A stretch of 64,000 nucleotides of DNA from Kordiimonadaceae bacterium UBA4441. GTDB taxonomy: Bacteria; Pseudomonadota; Alphaproteobacteria; Sphingomonadales; Emcibacteraceae. A program made the position numbers and the translations under genes. The DNA lies in assembly GCA_002390425.1 (NCBI GenBank), contig DGPL01000050.1:1-64000 (forward strand), given 5' to 3'. Shown here piece by piece: positions 1-8,666 of the stretch (position 1 is its first letter; each line of letters begins with the position of its first letter). Below the pieces are notes generated by a model. That model did no database searches and was not told the DNA's origin. It was given only the letters and a program-made list of their open reading frames with translations.

Positions 1-1
1 A

Positions 2-997
2 TTTGCAAATGTTCAACCACATTCTGGCGCACAAGCTAACGGTGCTGTTATGTTGGCATTGACGAAGCCAGGTGATACAATCCTTGGTATGTCACTTGAT
101 GCAGGCGGACATTTAACACACGGTGCGCCACCAGCACAAAGCGGTAAATGGTTTAATGCAATTCAATATGGCGTTCGTCGTGATAACCATTTAATGGACT
201 TTGATCAAATCGAAGCTCTTGCAAAAGAACATCAACCGAAAATGATTATCGCAGGTGGATCAGCATACCCACGTGAAATTGATTTTAAAAAGATGCGTGA
301 AATCGCCGATAGCGTTGGTGCTTATTTACTAGTGGATATGGCCCATTTTGCGGGTCTTGTTGCAGCAGGAGAGCATCCAAGCCCACTTGAGCATGCTCAT
401 GTTGTGACAACAACAACGCATAAAACATTGCGTGGCCCACGTGGCGGTATGATTTTGACCAATGATCTTGATTTAGGTAAGAAATTTAACAGCGCTGTTT
501 TTCCAGGACTTCAAGGTGGTCCATTAATGCATGTTATTGCTGCAAAAGCCGTCGCATTTGGTGAGGCACTACAACCTGAATTTAAACAGTATGCTGCGTC
601 CGTTAAGGAAAACGCCCGTGCACTAGCCAATAGGCTAAAAGAAGGGGGCTGTGATATTGTATCGGGTGGTACTGATACTCATGTGGTACTAGTTGATCTT
701 CGTCCTAAAGGACTAACGGGGCGTGATGCTGATAATTCACTTGGACGCTCAAACATTACTTGTAACAAAAACGGTGTGCCATTTGATCCTGAAAAACCTA
801 TGGTAACATCTGGAATTCGTGTTGGAACACCAGCAGGAACAACACGTGGTTTTGGGGTTACTGAATTTGAACAGGTTGGCGATTTTATTCTTGAAATCCT
901 TGACGGGCTTCAAAAAAATCCGGAAGATAATAGTGCAGCGGAAGCAAGTGTGCGTGAAAAAGTGATCGCACTTTGTAATAAATTCCCAATTTACTAA
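2..997 (+). CDS. glyA: serine hydroxymethyltransferase, 5' end missing
   Basis: PLP enzyme that interconverts serine and glycine and supplies methylene-tetrahydrofolate in the cytoplasm. The reading frame is already open at base 2 and encodes the family segment [11 protein letters not shown] before the first internal Met at base 50, so the true start lies outside the window. Visible marks are the PLP-lysine motif [14 protein letters not shown], the segment VFPGLQGGP and the C-terminal [16 protein letters not shown]. It is followed after 18 bases by nrdR, a common alphaproteobacterial order. Roughly the first 100 residues are absent only because of the window edge. Confidence 0.97.
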   Translation, partial: FANVQPHSGAQANGAVMLALTKPGDTILGMSLDAGGHLTHGAPPAQSGKWFNAIQYGVRRDNHLMDFDQIEALAKEHQPKMIIAGGSAYPREIDFKKMREIADSVGAYLLVDMAHFAGLVAAGEHPSPLEHAHVVTTTTHKTLRGPRGGMILTNDLDLGKKFNSAVFPGLQGGPLMHVIAAKAVAFGEALQPEFKQYAASVKENARALANRLKEGGCDIVSGGTDTHVVLVDLRPKGLTGRDADNSLGRSNITCNKNGVPFDPEKPMVTSGIRVGTPAGTTRGFGVTEFEQVGDFILEILDGLQKNPEDNSAAEASVREKVIALCNKFPIY

Positions 998-1015
998 TTT
1001 TGTTAGGATAAGAAT

Positions 1016-1477
1016 ATGCGGTGCCCATTTTGTGTAAATGAAGATACTCAAGTAAAGGACAGTCGTCCTACAGAGGATAATTCTGCTATTAGGCGCCGTC
1101 GTTCTTGTGGCGGCTGTGGTGCGCGTTTTACGACATTCGAACGGGTGCAGCTTCGCGAATTAACCGTGTTAAAAACGTCTGGAAAAAAAGTACCATTTGA
1201 AAGAGAGAAGATTGAACGATCCGTTCAAATGGCAATTCGCAAACGCCCTGTTGAAGAAGATCAGGTTGAACGGATGGTAAGTGGTATTGTTCGTCAACTC
1301 GAAAGTATGGGCGAAAGCGAAATTCCCTCTGAAACAATAGGGAAACTAATTATGGAAGGTTTAGAACACCTAGATAAAGTTGCCTATGTTCGTTTTGCAT
1401 CCGTATATAAAAAATTCCGAGAAGCAAGTGACTTCGAAGATTTCGTCAGCGAGATAGCTGATCATGACGAAAGCTAA
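1016..1477 (+). CDS. nrdR: transcriptional repressor NrdR
   Basis: ATP/dATP-sensing repressor of ribonucleotide reductase genes. At 153 residues it has the family's usual size. The N-terminal zinc ribbon has Cys3, Cys6, Cys31 and Cys34 (MRCPFC and SCGGCGARF), followed by the RRRR basic stretch and an ATP-cone from about residue 47 ([19 protein letters not shown]). An AGGA ribosome site lies 7 bases before the ATG. It overlaps ribD by 14 bases, so the two are probably translationally coupled. Targets would carry NrdR boxes near nrd genes, none of which is in this window. Confidence 0.97.
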   Translation: MRCPFCVNEDTQVKDSRPTEDNSAIRRRRSCGGCGARFTTFERVQLRELTVLKTSGKKVPFEREKIERSVQMAIRKRPVEEDQVERMVSGIVRQLESMGESEIPSETIGKLIMEGLEHLDKVAYVRFASVYKKFREASDFEDFVSEIADHDES

Positions 1478-2582
1478 TTCTCAATTTTCTAAAGCTGACC
1501 ATGCCTATATGAAAATGGCATTAGATTTATCAAGGCGTGGCCTTGGTAAAACATCACCTAACCCATCTGTTGGATGTGTTATCGTAAAAAATGATCATAT
1601 CATTGGACGTGGCTGTACGAGTGATGGTGGCAGACCACATGGTGAAATAAATGCTCTTTCGCAAGCAAAAAATGTAAATGGTGCAACTGTATATGTTACG
1701 CTCGAACCATGCGCACATCATGGCAATACACCACCTTGCGCAGAAGCCTTGGTAAGTGCAGGTGTATCTAAAGTTATTGTCGCAACAGGAGATCCTGATT
1801 CCAGGGTGAGTGGAAAAGGAGTTGATATTCTTAAAAATTCAGGGATTGCGGTATTAGAAGGTTTGCTAAAAGAGGAAGCTGATTTAATCAATCAAGGGTT
1901 TTTGCTAAAAGTAACCGATAAAAGACCATTGATTACAGTGAAAATAGCATCTTCAAATGACGGTAAGATTGCTAAAAATGAAGGTGAGCAAACCTGGGTC
2001 ACAGGCCCAGAGGCGCGATTAAGGGGGCATTTATACCGCGCCAATCATGATGCGATTTTAGTTGGGATAAATACAGTATTAATCGATGATCCAATGTTAG
2101 ACTGTCGTATACCCGGATTGTCATCGCAGTCGCCCATTAGGATTGTTTTGGATAGCCAATTAAGAATACTTGAAAATAGTAAAATTTGTGAAACGGCTAA
2201 AGATATTGAAACATGGGTTATGACTTTAAATCAAGACAAAGAAAAGATTTTAAGACTTGAGACAAAAGGTATCACCGTTATTAAAGTTGAAGAAAATGAC
2301 GAAGGTCAAACATCGTTAACGCATATTATGGAAGTTTTAGCGAGGCGAGGGATCACACGAGTTTTAAGTGAAGGCGGAGCAATGGTAAATGCCTCTTTAA
2401 TTAAAGCAGGATTAGTTGACCGCATAATATGGCTTAAATCTTCAGAATCTATTGGCGCAACTGGTGTAAATGCATTATACGATATTCCCATAACTGAATT
2501 AAATCGTTATCTAAACCTAAACCTTTATGATGAAGGCAAAGTAGGTGAAGATATCTGGCTAGAATATATAACGACACATTAG
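1464..2582 (+). CDS. ribD: bifunctional riboflavin biosynthesis protein RibD
   Basis: Carries out the deamination and side-chain reduction steps of riboflavin synthesis. The N-terminal cytidine-deaminase-like domain (about residues 12-150) shows the zinc site H59-G60-E61 and C83/C92 ([12 protein letters not shown]). The first motif reads HGE rather than HAE, a conservative variant. The C-terminal reductase domain runs from about residue 155 to the end, with [13 protein letters not shown] and [14 protein letters not shown] typical of the NADPH-dependent pyrimidine reductase. It starts inside nrdR and is followed 7 bases later by riboflavin synthase. Confidence 0.96.
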   Translation: MTKANSQFSKADHAYMKMALDLSRRGLGKTSPNPSVGCVIVKNDHIIGRGCTSDGGRPHGEINALSQAKNVNGATVYVTLEPCAHHGNTPPCAEALVSAGVSKVIVATGDPDSRVSGKGVDILKNSGIAVLEGLLKEEADLINQGFLLKVTDKRPLITVKIASSNDGKIAKNEGEQTWVTGPEARLRGHLYRANHDAILVGINTVLIDDPMLDCRIPGLSSQSPIRIVLDSQLRILENSKICETAKDIETWVMTLNQDKEKILRLETKGITVIKVEENDEGQTSLTHIMEVLARRGITRVLSEGGAMVNASLIKAGLVDRIIWLKSSESIGATGVNALYDIPITELNRYLNLNLYDEGKVGEDIWLEYITTH

Positions 2583-2589
2583 GTTAAAG

Positions 2590-3186
2590 ATGTTTACAGG
2601 AATTATAACTGATATTGGCGAAGTGAGCGAAATTACTCAAATGGGTGATACACGAATTGTTATTCGCACATCTTATGATACCTCGACGATTGATTTTGGT
2701 GCATCTATTGCCTGTTCAGGTGTTTGTTTAACCGTTGTTGATAAAGGATCAGATTATTTTAGTGTTGATGTTTCTGCTGAAACATTATCCTGTACATCTC
2801 TCGGAGATTGGTTGCCCGGAAGTCAAATTAATCTTGAACGTGCCTTAAAAGTTGGCGAAGAATTGGGCGGCCATATTGTCACTGGGCATGTTGATACCGT
2901 TGGACAAATTTTAAATATTGAGACGGATGGTGATAGTAAAAAATTTACATTTTCATTACCAACTAAGCTAAAAGCATATGTTGCTTCAAAAGGATCAGTG
3001 ACCATTAATGGTGCGTCATTAACAGTAAATAATGTTGAAGATAAAAGTGAAAACACAGAATTTTCAATTAACATTATTCCGCATACCCAAGAAAAAACAA
3101 CATTTGGCGCTGCAAGCATTGGCGACAAAATAAATATTGAGATTGATATTTTAGCACGTTATGTCGCTAGAATGCGTGAAGTTTAA
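2590..3186 (+). CDS. ribE: riboflavin synthase alpha chain
   Basis: Dismutates two 6,7-dimethyl-8-ribityllumazine molecules into riboflavin. The 198-residue protein shows the family's internal duplication: an N-terminal lumazine-binding barrel starting MFTGIITDIGEV, with the ACSGVCLTV motif, and a second barrel with GGHIVTGHVDTVG and INGASLTVNNVED. It sits between ribD and ribBX in the same direction with short spacers, so it is part of one operon with its substrate-making neighbour ribH. Confidence 0.96.
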   Translation: MFTGIITDIGEVSEITQMGDTRIVIRTSYDTSTIDFGASIACSGVCLTVVDKGSDYFSVDVSAETLSCTSLGDWLPGSQINLERALKVGEELGGHIVTGHVDTVGQILNIETDGDSKKFTFSLPTKLKAYVASKGSVTINGASLTVNNVEDKSENTEFSINIIPHTQEKTTFGAASIGDKINIEIDILARYVARMREV

Positions 3187-3207
3187 AGAAATTGATTAGA
3201 GAGTAAA

Positions 3208-4344
3208 ATGCCGCATAATTTTTTATCTCCCATTGAAGACGTATTGGAAGATGCGAAGAATGGAAGAATGTTCATCCTTGTAGATGATGAAGACCGTGAA
3301 AATGAAGGTGATTTAATTATCCCATCTCAAATGGCGACACCTGATGCTATTAATTTTATGGCAACACATGGTCGTGGACTTATCTGTCTGACAATGACTG
3401 CTGAGCGCTCAGAAGAACTCGGGCTGGAAATGATGTCACAGAATAATAGAACGCGCCATCATACTGCTTTTACAACATCTATAGAAGCTGCTGAAGGTGT
3501 AACCACTGGTATTTCTGCAGCGGATCGCGCTCATACTGTCGCCGTTGCAATTGATCCCACAAAAAGCAAGGACGATATTGTAACACCTGGCCATGTCTTT
3601 CCAATTATTGCGCGTCGCGGTGGGGTACTTGTTCGTGCGGGTCATACTGAAGCTGCAGTTGATATTGCGCGTTTAGCGGGGCTAATTCCGTCTGGGGTAA
3701 TTTGCGAAATCATGAATGATGATGGCACAATGGCTCGTTTACCGGATCTTGTGGAATTTGCAAAAAAACATAATTTAAAGCTCGCAACAATTGCTGATCT
3801 CATTGCTTATCGCCGCCGTAATGATAATCTTGTTGAATGTATTGATGAGACAAATGTCGATTCAGAATTTGGCGGTGAGTTTAAAATGCGCGCTTATATG
3901 GCAAAAGATGACGGTATTCAGCATTTTACTCTTGTTAAAGGTGATCCGACGAAAGCCAAAAAAGTGCTAGTCCGTATGCACTCCTTTAATATTTTTGAAG
4001 ACTTACTTGGCCAAAAAGGACCTAGAACGGGTCAGTTTAAAAGGGCGATGGTAGAACTTGGCAAAGAAGAATGCGGTGTTATGGTATTTCTTCGCGAAAA
4101 CCGTAAGACTTATATTACTGATGAAATTGCTAAAAAAGACCAGAAAGCGCAGAAAAAATCTCCAAACATTAAGAACTATGGCATAGGGGCTCAAATTTTA
4201 CTTGATTTAGGGGTTAAGGATTTCGTGCTTCTCTCGGATAGTGAGCAAAATGTCGTCGGAATTGAAGGATATGGTTTGAATATTATTGGCCATCAACGTT
4301 TTGATAAAAATATTGAATTAAAAGTTGTGGATAAAAAGGATTAG
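3208..4344 (+). CDS. ribB: 3,4-dihydroxy-2-butanone 4-phosphate synthase with a degenerate GTP cyclohydrolase II-like domain (RibBX type)
   Basis: The N-terminal half (about residues 1-205) is an intact DHBP synthase, which makes the four-carbon precursor from ribulose 5-phosphate: acidic motif DDEDRENEGDLI, then THGRGLICLTMT, GHVFPIIARRGGVLVRAGHT and EICEIMNDDG-type segments. The C-terminal half aligns by position with GTP cyclohydrolase II but lacks the zinc-binding Cys-rich motif (HSECLTGD..RCDCG in active enzymes). Here the region reads MHSFNIFEDLLGQKGPRTGQ with no cysteines. Such two-domain proteins with a dead second domain are known as RibBX. A separate ribA elsewhere would be needed. 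Confidence 0.9.
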   Translation: MPHNFLSPIEDVLEDAKNGRMFILVDDEDRENEGDLIIPSQMATPDAINFMATHGRGLICLTMTAERSEELGLEMMSQNNRTRHHTAFTTSIEAAEGVTTGISAADRAHTVAVAIDPTKSKDDIVTPGHVFPIIARRGGVLVRAGHTEAAVDIARLAGLIPSGVICEIMNDDGTMARLPDLVEFAKKHNLKLATIADLIAYRRRNDNLVECIDETNVDSEFGGEFKMRAYMAKDDGIQHFTLVKGDPTKAKKVLVRMHSFNIFEDLLGQKGPRTGQFKRAMVELGKEECGVMVFLRENRKTYITDEIAKKDQKAQKKSPNIKNYGIGAQILLDLGVKDFVLLSDSEQNVVGIEGYGLNIIGHQRFDKNIELKVVDKKD

Positions 4345-4349
4345 TCGCA

Positions 4350-4778
4350 ATGAAGGTATTAATCGTAGAAGCACGTTTTTATGACGATATTGCTGATGAA
4401 CTTGCCAAAGGCGCCATTGGAGCATTAGAAGCTGTCGGAGCAGAAGTTGACCGTATTGATGTGCCTGGTGCTCTTGAAATTCCTGCGGCTATTAGGTTTG
4501 CTGCTGACGGTAATGATGGTTATGACGGCTTTGTCGCGCTCGGCTGTGTTATTCGCGGTGAAACAAGCCATTATGATTATGTCTGTGGTGAAAGCGCACG
4601 TGGATTGCAAGACTTAGCCATTCGCGATCGATTGGCAATCGGCAATGGAATTCTGACAGTAGAAAATCGCGACCAAGCATGGGCACGTTGCTCTGTTGAT
4701 AAGTACAATAAGGGCGGTGCTGTTGCTGAAGCGGCTGTACGAATGATCGAACTTAAAAAACAATATGGAATTGCTTAA
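4350..4778 (+). CDS. ribH: 6,7-dimethyl-8-ribityllumazine synthase
   Basis: Penultimate enzyme of riboflavin synthesis, condensing the RibD and RibB products. The 142-residue protein has VPGALEIPAAIRF, the phosphate-binding segment GCVIRGETSHYDYVC and GNGILTVENRDQAWAR, all typical of lumazine synthase, which forms pentamers or icosahedral shells. Only 5 bases separate it from ribBX, and nusB begins directly after its stop codon. This gives the ribH-nusB linkage common in proteobacteria. Confidence 0.95.
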   Translation: MKVLIVEARFYDDIADELAKGAIGALEAVGAEVDRIDVPGALEIPAAIRFAADGNDGYDGFVALGCVIRGETSHYDYVCGESARGLQDLAIRDRLAIGNGILTVENRDQAWARCSVDKYNKGGAVAEAAVRMIELKKQYGIA

Positions 4779-4779
4779 A

Positions 4780-5238
4780 ATGGCTGACACTAAAAAGGCA
4801 AAAGGCGGTGCGCGAAGTTCTGCTCGCCTAGCCGCCGTTCAGGCACTTTATCAAATTGAAGCAAACAACTCGCCGGCAAAAATTGTTGTTAAAGAATTTA
4901 TTGATCACAGAATTAATGAAATAATCGATGATACGCCGCTTGAGAAAGCTGATACGGCTTTTTTTAGTGATATTGTTCTTGGGACCAATGAGCGATTAGA
5001 AGAAATTGATGCTTTAATTAAATCCAAACTGGGTGATGATTGGACAATAGAGAGAATAGAATCTGTTGCTAGAGCGGCAGTTCGTGCGGGTATATATGAA
5101 TTGATAGCAAGGGTTGACGTGCCAACGAGTGTTATAATCAATGAATATATTGATGCCACTAAAGCATTCTTTGATGATGGAACCCCAGCTTTCGTAAATG
5201 GAATTTTAGATAAAATAGCGAAAGAAAAACGCAGTTAA
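4780..5238 (+). CDS. nusB: transcription antitermination factor NusB
   Basis: RNA-binding antitermination factor that works with NusE at boxA sites, mainly in rRNA operons. The 152-residue all-helical protein carries ARLAAVQALYQIE near the N-terminus and the closing block NEYIDATKAFFDDGTPAFVNGILDKIAKE. I prefer the ATG at 4780 (MADTKKAKGG), one base after the ribH stop. An alternative ATG at 4765 inside ribH would add MELLK. Neither has a strong ribosome site, which suggests translational coupling to ribH. Confidence 0.93.
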   Translation: MADTKKAKGGARSSARLAAVQALYQIEANNSPAKIVVKEFIDHRINEIIDDTPLEKADTAFFSDIVLGTNERLEEIDALIKSKLGDDWTIERIESVARAAVRAGIYELIARVDVPTSVIINEYIDATKAFFDDGTPAFVNGILDKIAKEKRS

Positions 5239-5251
5239 AGGTGATTGAACA

Positions 5252-6232
5252 CTGACGACATCCGAATTTGACTTGATTGAAAAATATTTCTCTCCTTTAA
5301 CAGGAAATGGGGCACCTGCTTTTTCATTGAAGAATGATGCGGCTGTATTTTCACCCAAGTCAGACACAGATTTAGTTTTCACGAAAGATGCATTGGTAGC
5401 GGATGTTCATTTCTTTTCAAACGATGATCCTGAATTAATCGCCGAAAGGGCATTGCGTTGTAATTTATCAGACCTTGCTGCAATGGGGGCAGAGCCTTTA
5501 GGTTATTTATTAAGTTTAGCGCTTCCAAACAAAGACTTATATATTGAAGCATGGCTATCAAGTTTTTGTAAAGGATTAGAGAATAATCAAAAATTGTTTA
5601 AATGGTCGTTATGGGGCGGGGATAGTGTCGCGACTAATGGCCCAATCACGATATCTATAACGGCCATTGGTGAAACTAAAAAAGCAAGTCATTTAACTAG
5701 AACGGGTGCAAAAGTAGGCGACGGTATTTATGTGTCCGGCACTCTTGGTGACGCCGCGGCTGCTATTAAAATTATCGAAAATGATCTGGATGTTGCAGGG
5801 AGTGATTTTATTCTAAATCGTTTTTATAAACCTTTCCCAAGACTAAAATTAGGTAAAGCGTTAGTGAATATTGCCTCTTCTGCGCTTGATATATCCGATG
5901 GATTAATTGGTGATTTATCTCATATATGCAAAAATTCGGGGGTGGGCGCTCACATAAATCAACCCAAGATACCAATTTCTGCTGCTTTCGGTAATCTTTT
6001 GGAAACTAAACCAGAGTATAATCATCTTTCGTGGACAGGCGGTGATGATTATGAATTACTTTTCACAGTGCCTCCAGAAAATGAAAAAAGCTTGCTTAAT
6101 ATCCCGAATTGTCAAAGTCATGGCATTACAAAAATAGGTGAAATTATAGCTGAGCAAAGAATATTTTTATTAGATGAGCGGCAAGCCGAAATAAGAATTG
6201 ATAATAAAGGTTACCGCCATTTCGAAAATTAG
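5252..6232 (+). CDS. thiL: thiamine-monophosphate kinase, probable CTG start
   Basis: Phosphorylates thiamine monophosphate to the active cofactor thiamine pyrophosphate. It has the AIR-synthase/PurM-like fold with LKNDAAVF near the N-terminus, SDLAAMGAEPLGYLLSLALP, the nucleotide segment WSLWGGDSVATNGP, ALDISDGLIGDL and the C-terminal WTGGDDYELLFTVPPE. The frame has no ATG at its 5' end. A TTG at 5273 would remove the conserved TTSEFDLIEKYF start of the family, whereas a CTG at 5252 restores it and has AGGTGA exactly 7 bases upstream. I therefore place the start at CTG 5252 (326 residues). Confidence 0.88.
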   Translation: MTTSEFDLIEKYFSPLTGNGAPAFSLKNDAAVFSPKSDTDLVFTKDALVADVHFFSNDDPELIAERALRCNLSDLAAMGAEPLGYLLSLALPNKDLYIEAWLSSFCKGLENNQKLFKWSLWGGDSVATNGPITISITAIGETKKASHLTRTGAKVGDGIYVSGTLGDAAAAIKIIENDLDVAGSDFILNRFYKPFPRLKLGKALVNIASSALDISDGLIGDLSHICKNSGVGAHINQPKIPISAAFGNLLETKPEYNHLSWTGGDDYELLFTVPPENEKSLLNIPNCQSHGITKIGEIIAEQRIFLLDERQAEIRIDNKGYRHFEN

Positions 6233-6240
6233 GTAAGCAA

Positions 6241-6747
6241 ATGGCAGAAGAAGAAAAAGAGACAAGTGAAGAAAATAAAAAGCCATCTGGTGGTGGTAAA
6301 AAACTTTTAATTGTAGGTCTTTTAGCGGGGTTAATAGTTGGTGGTGGAGGTGCCGCTGGCTTCTTTATAATGCAGTCTGGTGATGAAACTGAGCCTGTTG
6401 AAGTGGTAATTGAAGAGAAAGCACCTGAGCTTCCTGATTATCAATATGCAAAAATTGAAAAATTAAACCTACCACTATTTTATAAGGGTCGAGTTCTCAA
6501 TTATGCTGTAATGAATGTGTCATTAGAAACTATCGGAAATGATGATAAGTTATTGGTTGTAAAAAACGTTATCATTATCAAAGATGCATTGCTTCGTTAT
6601 TTTAGTGTTAATCCGATAGGACGTGAAGATAACCCAAGAATAGTGGATTTTGATAGGTTATCAGCAAAAATAAAAGAAGTAGAAAACCAAGAAATTGGGC
6701 GGGAAATCGTTAACAGGGTAGTGATTAGTGAAAGTAGAAATTTTTAA
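6241..6747 (+). CDS. FliL-like flagellar basal-body-associated protein
   Basis: A 168-residue single-pass inner membrane protein. It has a charged, Glu/Lys-rich cytoplasmic tail of about 22 residues, a glycine-rich membrane segment (about residues 23-45) and a periplasmic domain of about 115 residues with the FliL-family pattern YAKIEKLNLPLFYKGR...YAVMNVSLE. FliL proteins bind the stator/basal body and affect torque. No other stator or rod operon is adjacent, and the gene lies 8 bases after thiL at the end of the riboflavin operon, so it is an orphan copy. Assignment to the family is fairly safe. Its precise role is not. Confidence 0.75.
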   Translation: MAEEEKETSEENKKPSGGGKKLLIVGLLAGLIVGGGGAAGFFIMQSGDETEPVEVVIEEKAPELPDYQYAKIEKLNLPLFYKGRVLNYAVMNVSLETIGNDDKLLVVKNVIIIKDALLRYFSVNPIGREDNPRIVDFDRLSAKIKEVENQEIGREIVNRVVISESRNF

Positions 6748-6748
6748 T

Positions 6749-7210
6749 TTAATTCCCTGCCGTAGGATTTGATCCACCACCACCGAAGCGCCCAACGTTA
6801 CCAAATAATTCGGCGAAAAAGTTTTCATCTTTACCATGTGTTACTGTTTTTTTGGAAACTGGATCGACGATTTGATTATCTTCTACAGAATATCTTCTAA
6901 TATCAGAAACATAGTCTTCATTATCAAACGAGATAGCAAGAATGTCCATTTCTGTTACTCTTTCTTTGAAAAAGGCCCATCGCTCCGTTCTTTTGGTATA
7001 ATAATACCAGTTATTATCATCGAATGTGGGACGCATAGTAGGGTTGCCTAGCATGGTTTGAACTGAAACCTTTGTATCAACATCTGCTCGAATAGCATCA
7101 CTCATTTCTGGGTCGGGGATATAGCCACGGTAGTTTTTAATTGAGGAGCATCCCGCAAGAAGAGTAATTAAAGACATCATAATAATGCTATTTTTGACAT
7201 TTATCTTCAT
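6749..7210 (-). CDS. BamE (SmpA/OmlA) family outer membrane lipoprotein
   Basis: Probable accessory lipoprotein of the outer-membrane beta-barrel assembly machine. The N-terminal signal ends in the lipobox LAGC (acylated Cys21). The body contains the SmpA/OmlA pattern in which the peptide after DTKVSVQTMLGNPTMRPTF leads to NNWYYYTKRTERWAFFKERV and then DILAISFDNEDYVSDIRRYS. The C-terminal tail is Gly-rich (GRFGGGGSNPTAGN). It is convergent with the FliL-like gene, with a single base between the two stops, and divergent from the bc1 chaperone gene. Confidence 0.85.
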   Translation of the reverse strand: MKINVKNSIIMMSLITLLAGCSSIKNYRGYIPDPEMSDAIRADVDTKVSVQTMLGNPTMRPTFDDNNWYYYTKRTERWAFFKERVTEMDILAISFDNEDYVSDIRRYSVEDNQIVDPVSKKTVTHGKDENFFAELFGNVGRFGGGGSNPTAGN

Positions 7211-7396
7211 TTTTTTAAGTTTTCAGTTATAAAAACTGTCCTATACTTAGATTTAATTGCAGAATTAATAGCAAAATGTTAATTCATCTTACAAAGTCTA
7301 AGCTTTACATATTAATATAAAGCCTTAATTTTAGCAACAAAATGACATTTGGATTAACAGTAGTCAATCATTTAGTGTATGAATTTTATTTAAGGG

Positions 7397-7402
7397 TATA
7401 AT
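7397..7402 (+). promoter_or_regulatory. candidate -10 element for the bc1 chaperone operon
   Basis: A perfect TATAAT lies 39 bases upstream of the ATG at 7442, in the 231-base divergent region between the BamE-like gene and the chaperone gene. No good -35 hexamer is visible at 16-18 bases, so the call rests on the -10 alone. The rest of this region (7211-7396) is AT-rich with no ORF. A small inverted repeat, CAGTT-ATAAA-AACTG, near 7221 is probably just upstream of the BamE gene. Confidence 0.35.
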
Positions 7403-7441
7403 TCTTAACTAAAACCAGTTTATCGAAAGAAATAATGAAAA

Positions 7442-7984
7442 ATGTTTGGGTTTTTATTTAATAAAAAGAAACTGAATAATGCAGCACATAATATATTCAG
7501 TATAATCATCGAACATTCCCGCGTAATCGATTTTTACGAAAACTATTCTGTGGAGGATAGTTTAGATGGACGTTTTGATTTAATGTCCGTTCATATGGCG
7601 ATAGTTTTGAAAAAATTAGATCATCATAAAAATTTTAAAGACGTGCCAGAATTTAAAAGAATTCTACAAGAAATAATGTTTGATAACCTGGATTTAACTT
7701 TGAGAGAAATTGGAGTGGGTGATTTGGGTGTGGGAAAAAAAATTAAAGTGATGGCTGAAGCATTCTATGGACGAATGATAGCGTATCAAAATTTATTTTC
7801 TAGTGAAAATAAAGATGAAATGTCTAATACATTAAAGCGTAATTTATACCGTGAGAAAACAATAAATGAGGACATATTGAAAAAAATGGTTTCATATATA
7901 TATCAGCAATATGAATTGATTATAAAGCAAGATATTGAGAAAATCTTAGATGGTCATATTGAGTTTAAATTACCGAGCAATTAA
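7442..7984 (+). CDS. ubiquinol-cytochrome c chaperone family protein (CBP3/UQCC1-like)
   Basis: Probable assembly factor of the respiratory cytochrome bc1 complex. The 180-residue, mostly helical protein shows the family core DGRFDLMSVHMAIVLKKL, then FDNLDLTLREIGVGDLGVGK followed by KIKVMAEAFYGRMIAYQ. No signal peptide or membrane segment is seen, so it is cytosolic or peripheral. The gene is separated by 5 bases from the YceD gene, followed by plsX-fabH, a gene order widely kept in alphaproteobacteria, which supports the assignment. Confidence 0.85.
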   Translation: MFGFLFNKKKLNNAAHNIFSIIIEHSRVIDFYENYSVEDSLDGRFDLMSVHMAIVLKKLDHHKNFKDVPEFKRILQEIMFDNLDLTLREIGVGDLGVGKKIKVMAEAFYGRMIAYQNLFSSENKDEMSNTLKRNLYREKTINEDILKKMVSYIYQQYELIIKQDIEKILDGHIEFKLPSN

Positions 7985-7989
7985 AAATT

Positions 7990-8553
7990 ATGAATGAAGA
8001 AAACACAGCTAATGAATTCAGTAGGACTTTTAATCTCGATCTAGTAGAAAAAAAAGCGACTGAGATAATTATCGAAGCGACTTCGGATGAATGCCTTTTA
8101 CTTGCCGAAAGGTTCTCGATAATTGAAGTTGTGTCGCTGAAGGCTACATGTATCCTTAATCGAAGGAAACAAAAAGAATTAGGCGATTATTTGCTTCGCG
8201 TCAAAATGGACGCTGAAGTTATTCAATCGTGTGTTGTGACTTTAAATGAAGTGCACGAATCAATAAACGAAGAATTTTCAATTATTTTTCAAAAAAACGC
8301 GCCGCCATCAAAAAACAATAATGATAGTCAAGAAGTTGTTTTTAACATTGATGATGATGATATTGAAATTATCGAAGATAAAGAGGTAGATATTGGCGAA
8401 TACGTTGCTGAATATTTAGCCCTGTTTATGAATAGCTATCCTCGACAAAATGAGATCAAAGGCGAAGAATTAGGTTATAAAATTCTTAGTGAAGATGAAG
8501 CAACAAAGAAATTAGAAAAGAAAAATCCTTTTGCAGTTTTGAAAGAGCTTTAA
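7990..8553 (+). CDS. yceD: YceD/DUF177 family protein
   Basis: Member of the YceD family, thought to be linked with ribosome assembly or 23S rRNA metabolism. The 187-residue protein has the diagnostic Cys-containing strand IQSCVVTLNEVHESINEEFSI in its middle and a later acidic block (IDDDDIEIIEDKEVDIGEYV) leading to a helix, YLALFMNSYPR. In many bacteria it precedes rpmF-plsX. Here rpmF is absent and plsX follows directly after a 113-base gap. Confidence 0.82.
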   Translation: MNEENTANEFSRTFNLDLVEKKATEIIIEATSDECLLLAERFSIIEVVSLKATCILNRRKQKELGDYLLRVKMDAEVIQSCVVTLNEVHESINEEFSIIFQKNAPPSKNNNDSQEVVFNIDDDDIEIIEDKEVDIGEYVAEYLALFMNSYPRQNEIKGEELGYKILSEDEATKKLEKKNPFAVLKEL

Positions 8554-8666
8554 CATAACACTTGAAGATAACTGATATTGCTATATTTTATATGATATCT
8601 TTATTGGGCTATATATATTAGATTGAGTTAAGATAATTAGAGTAAAATTCAAATTAAGGGTATGCT

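Noticed and set aside
749..1051. A 100-codon minus-strand frame spanning the glyA end and nrdR start
   Set aside because: Antisense to conserved parts of both genes with a Cys/Phe/Thr-rich shadow composition.
1000..1463. Possible FMN riboswitch before ribD
   Set aside because: ribD starts inside nrdR, leaving no untranslated leader, and no conserved RFN element is visible.
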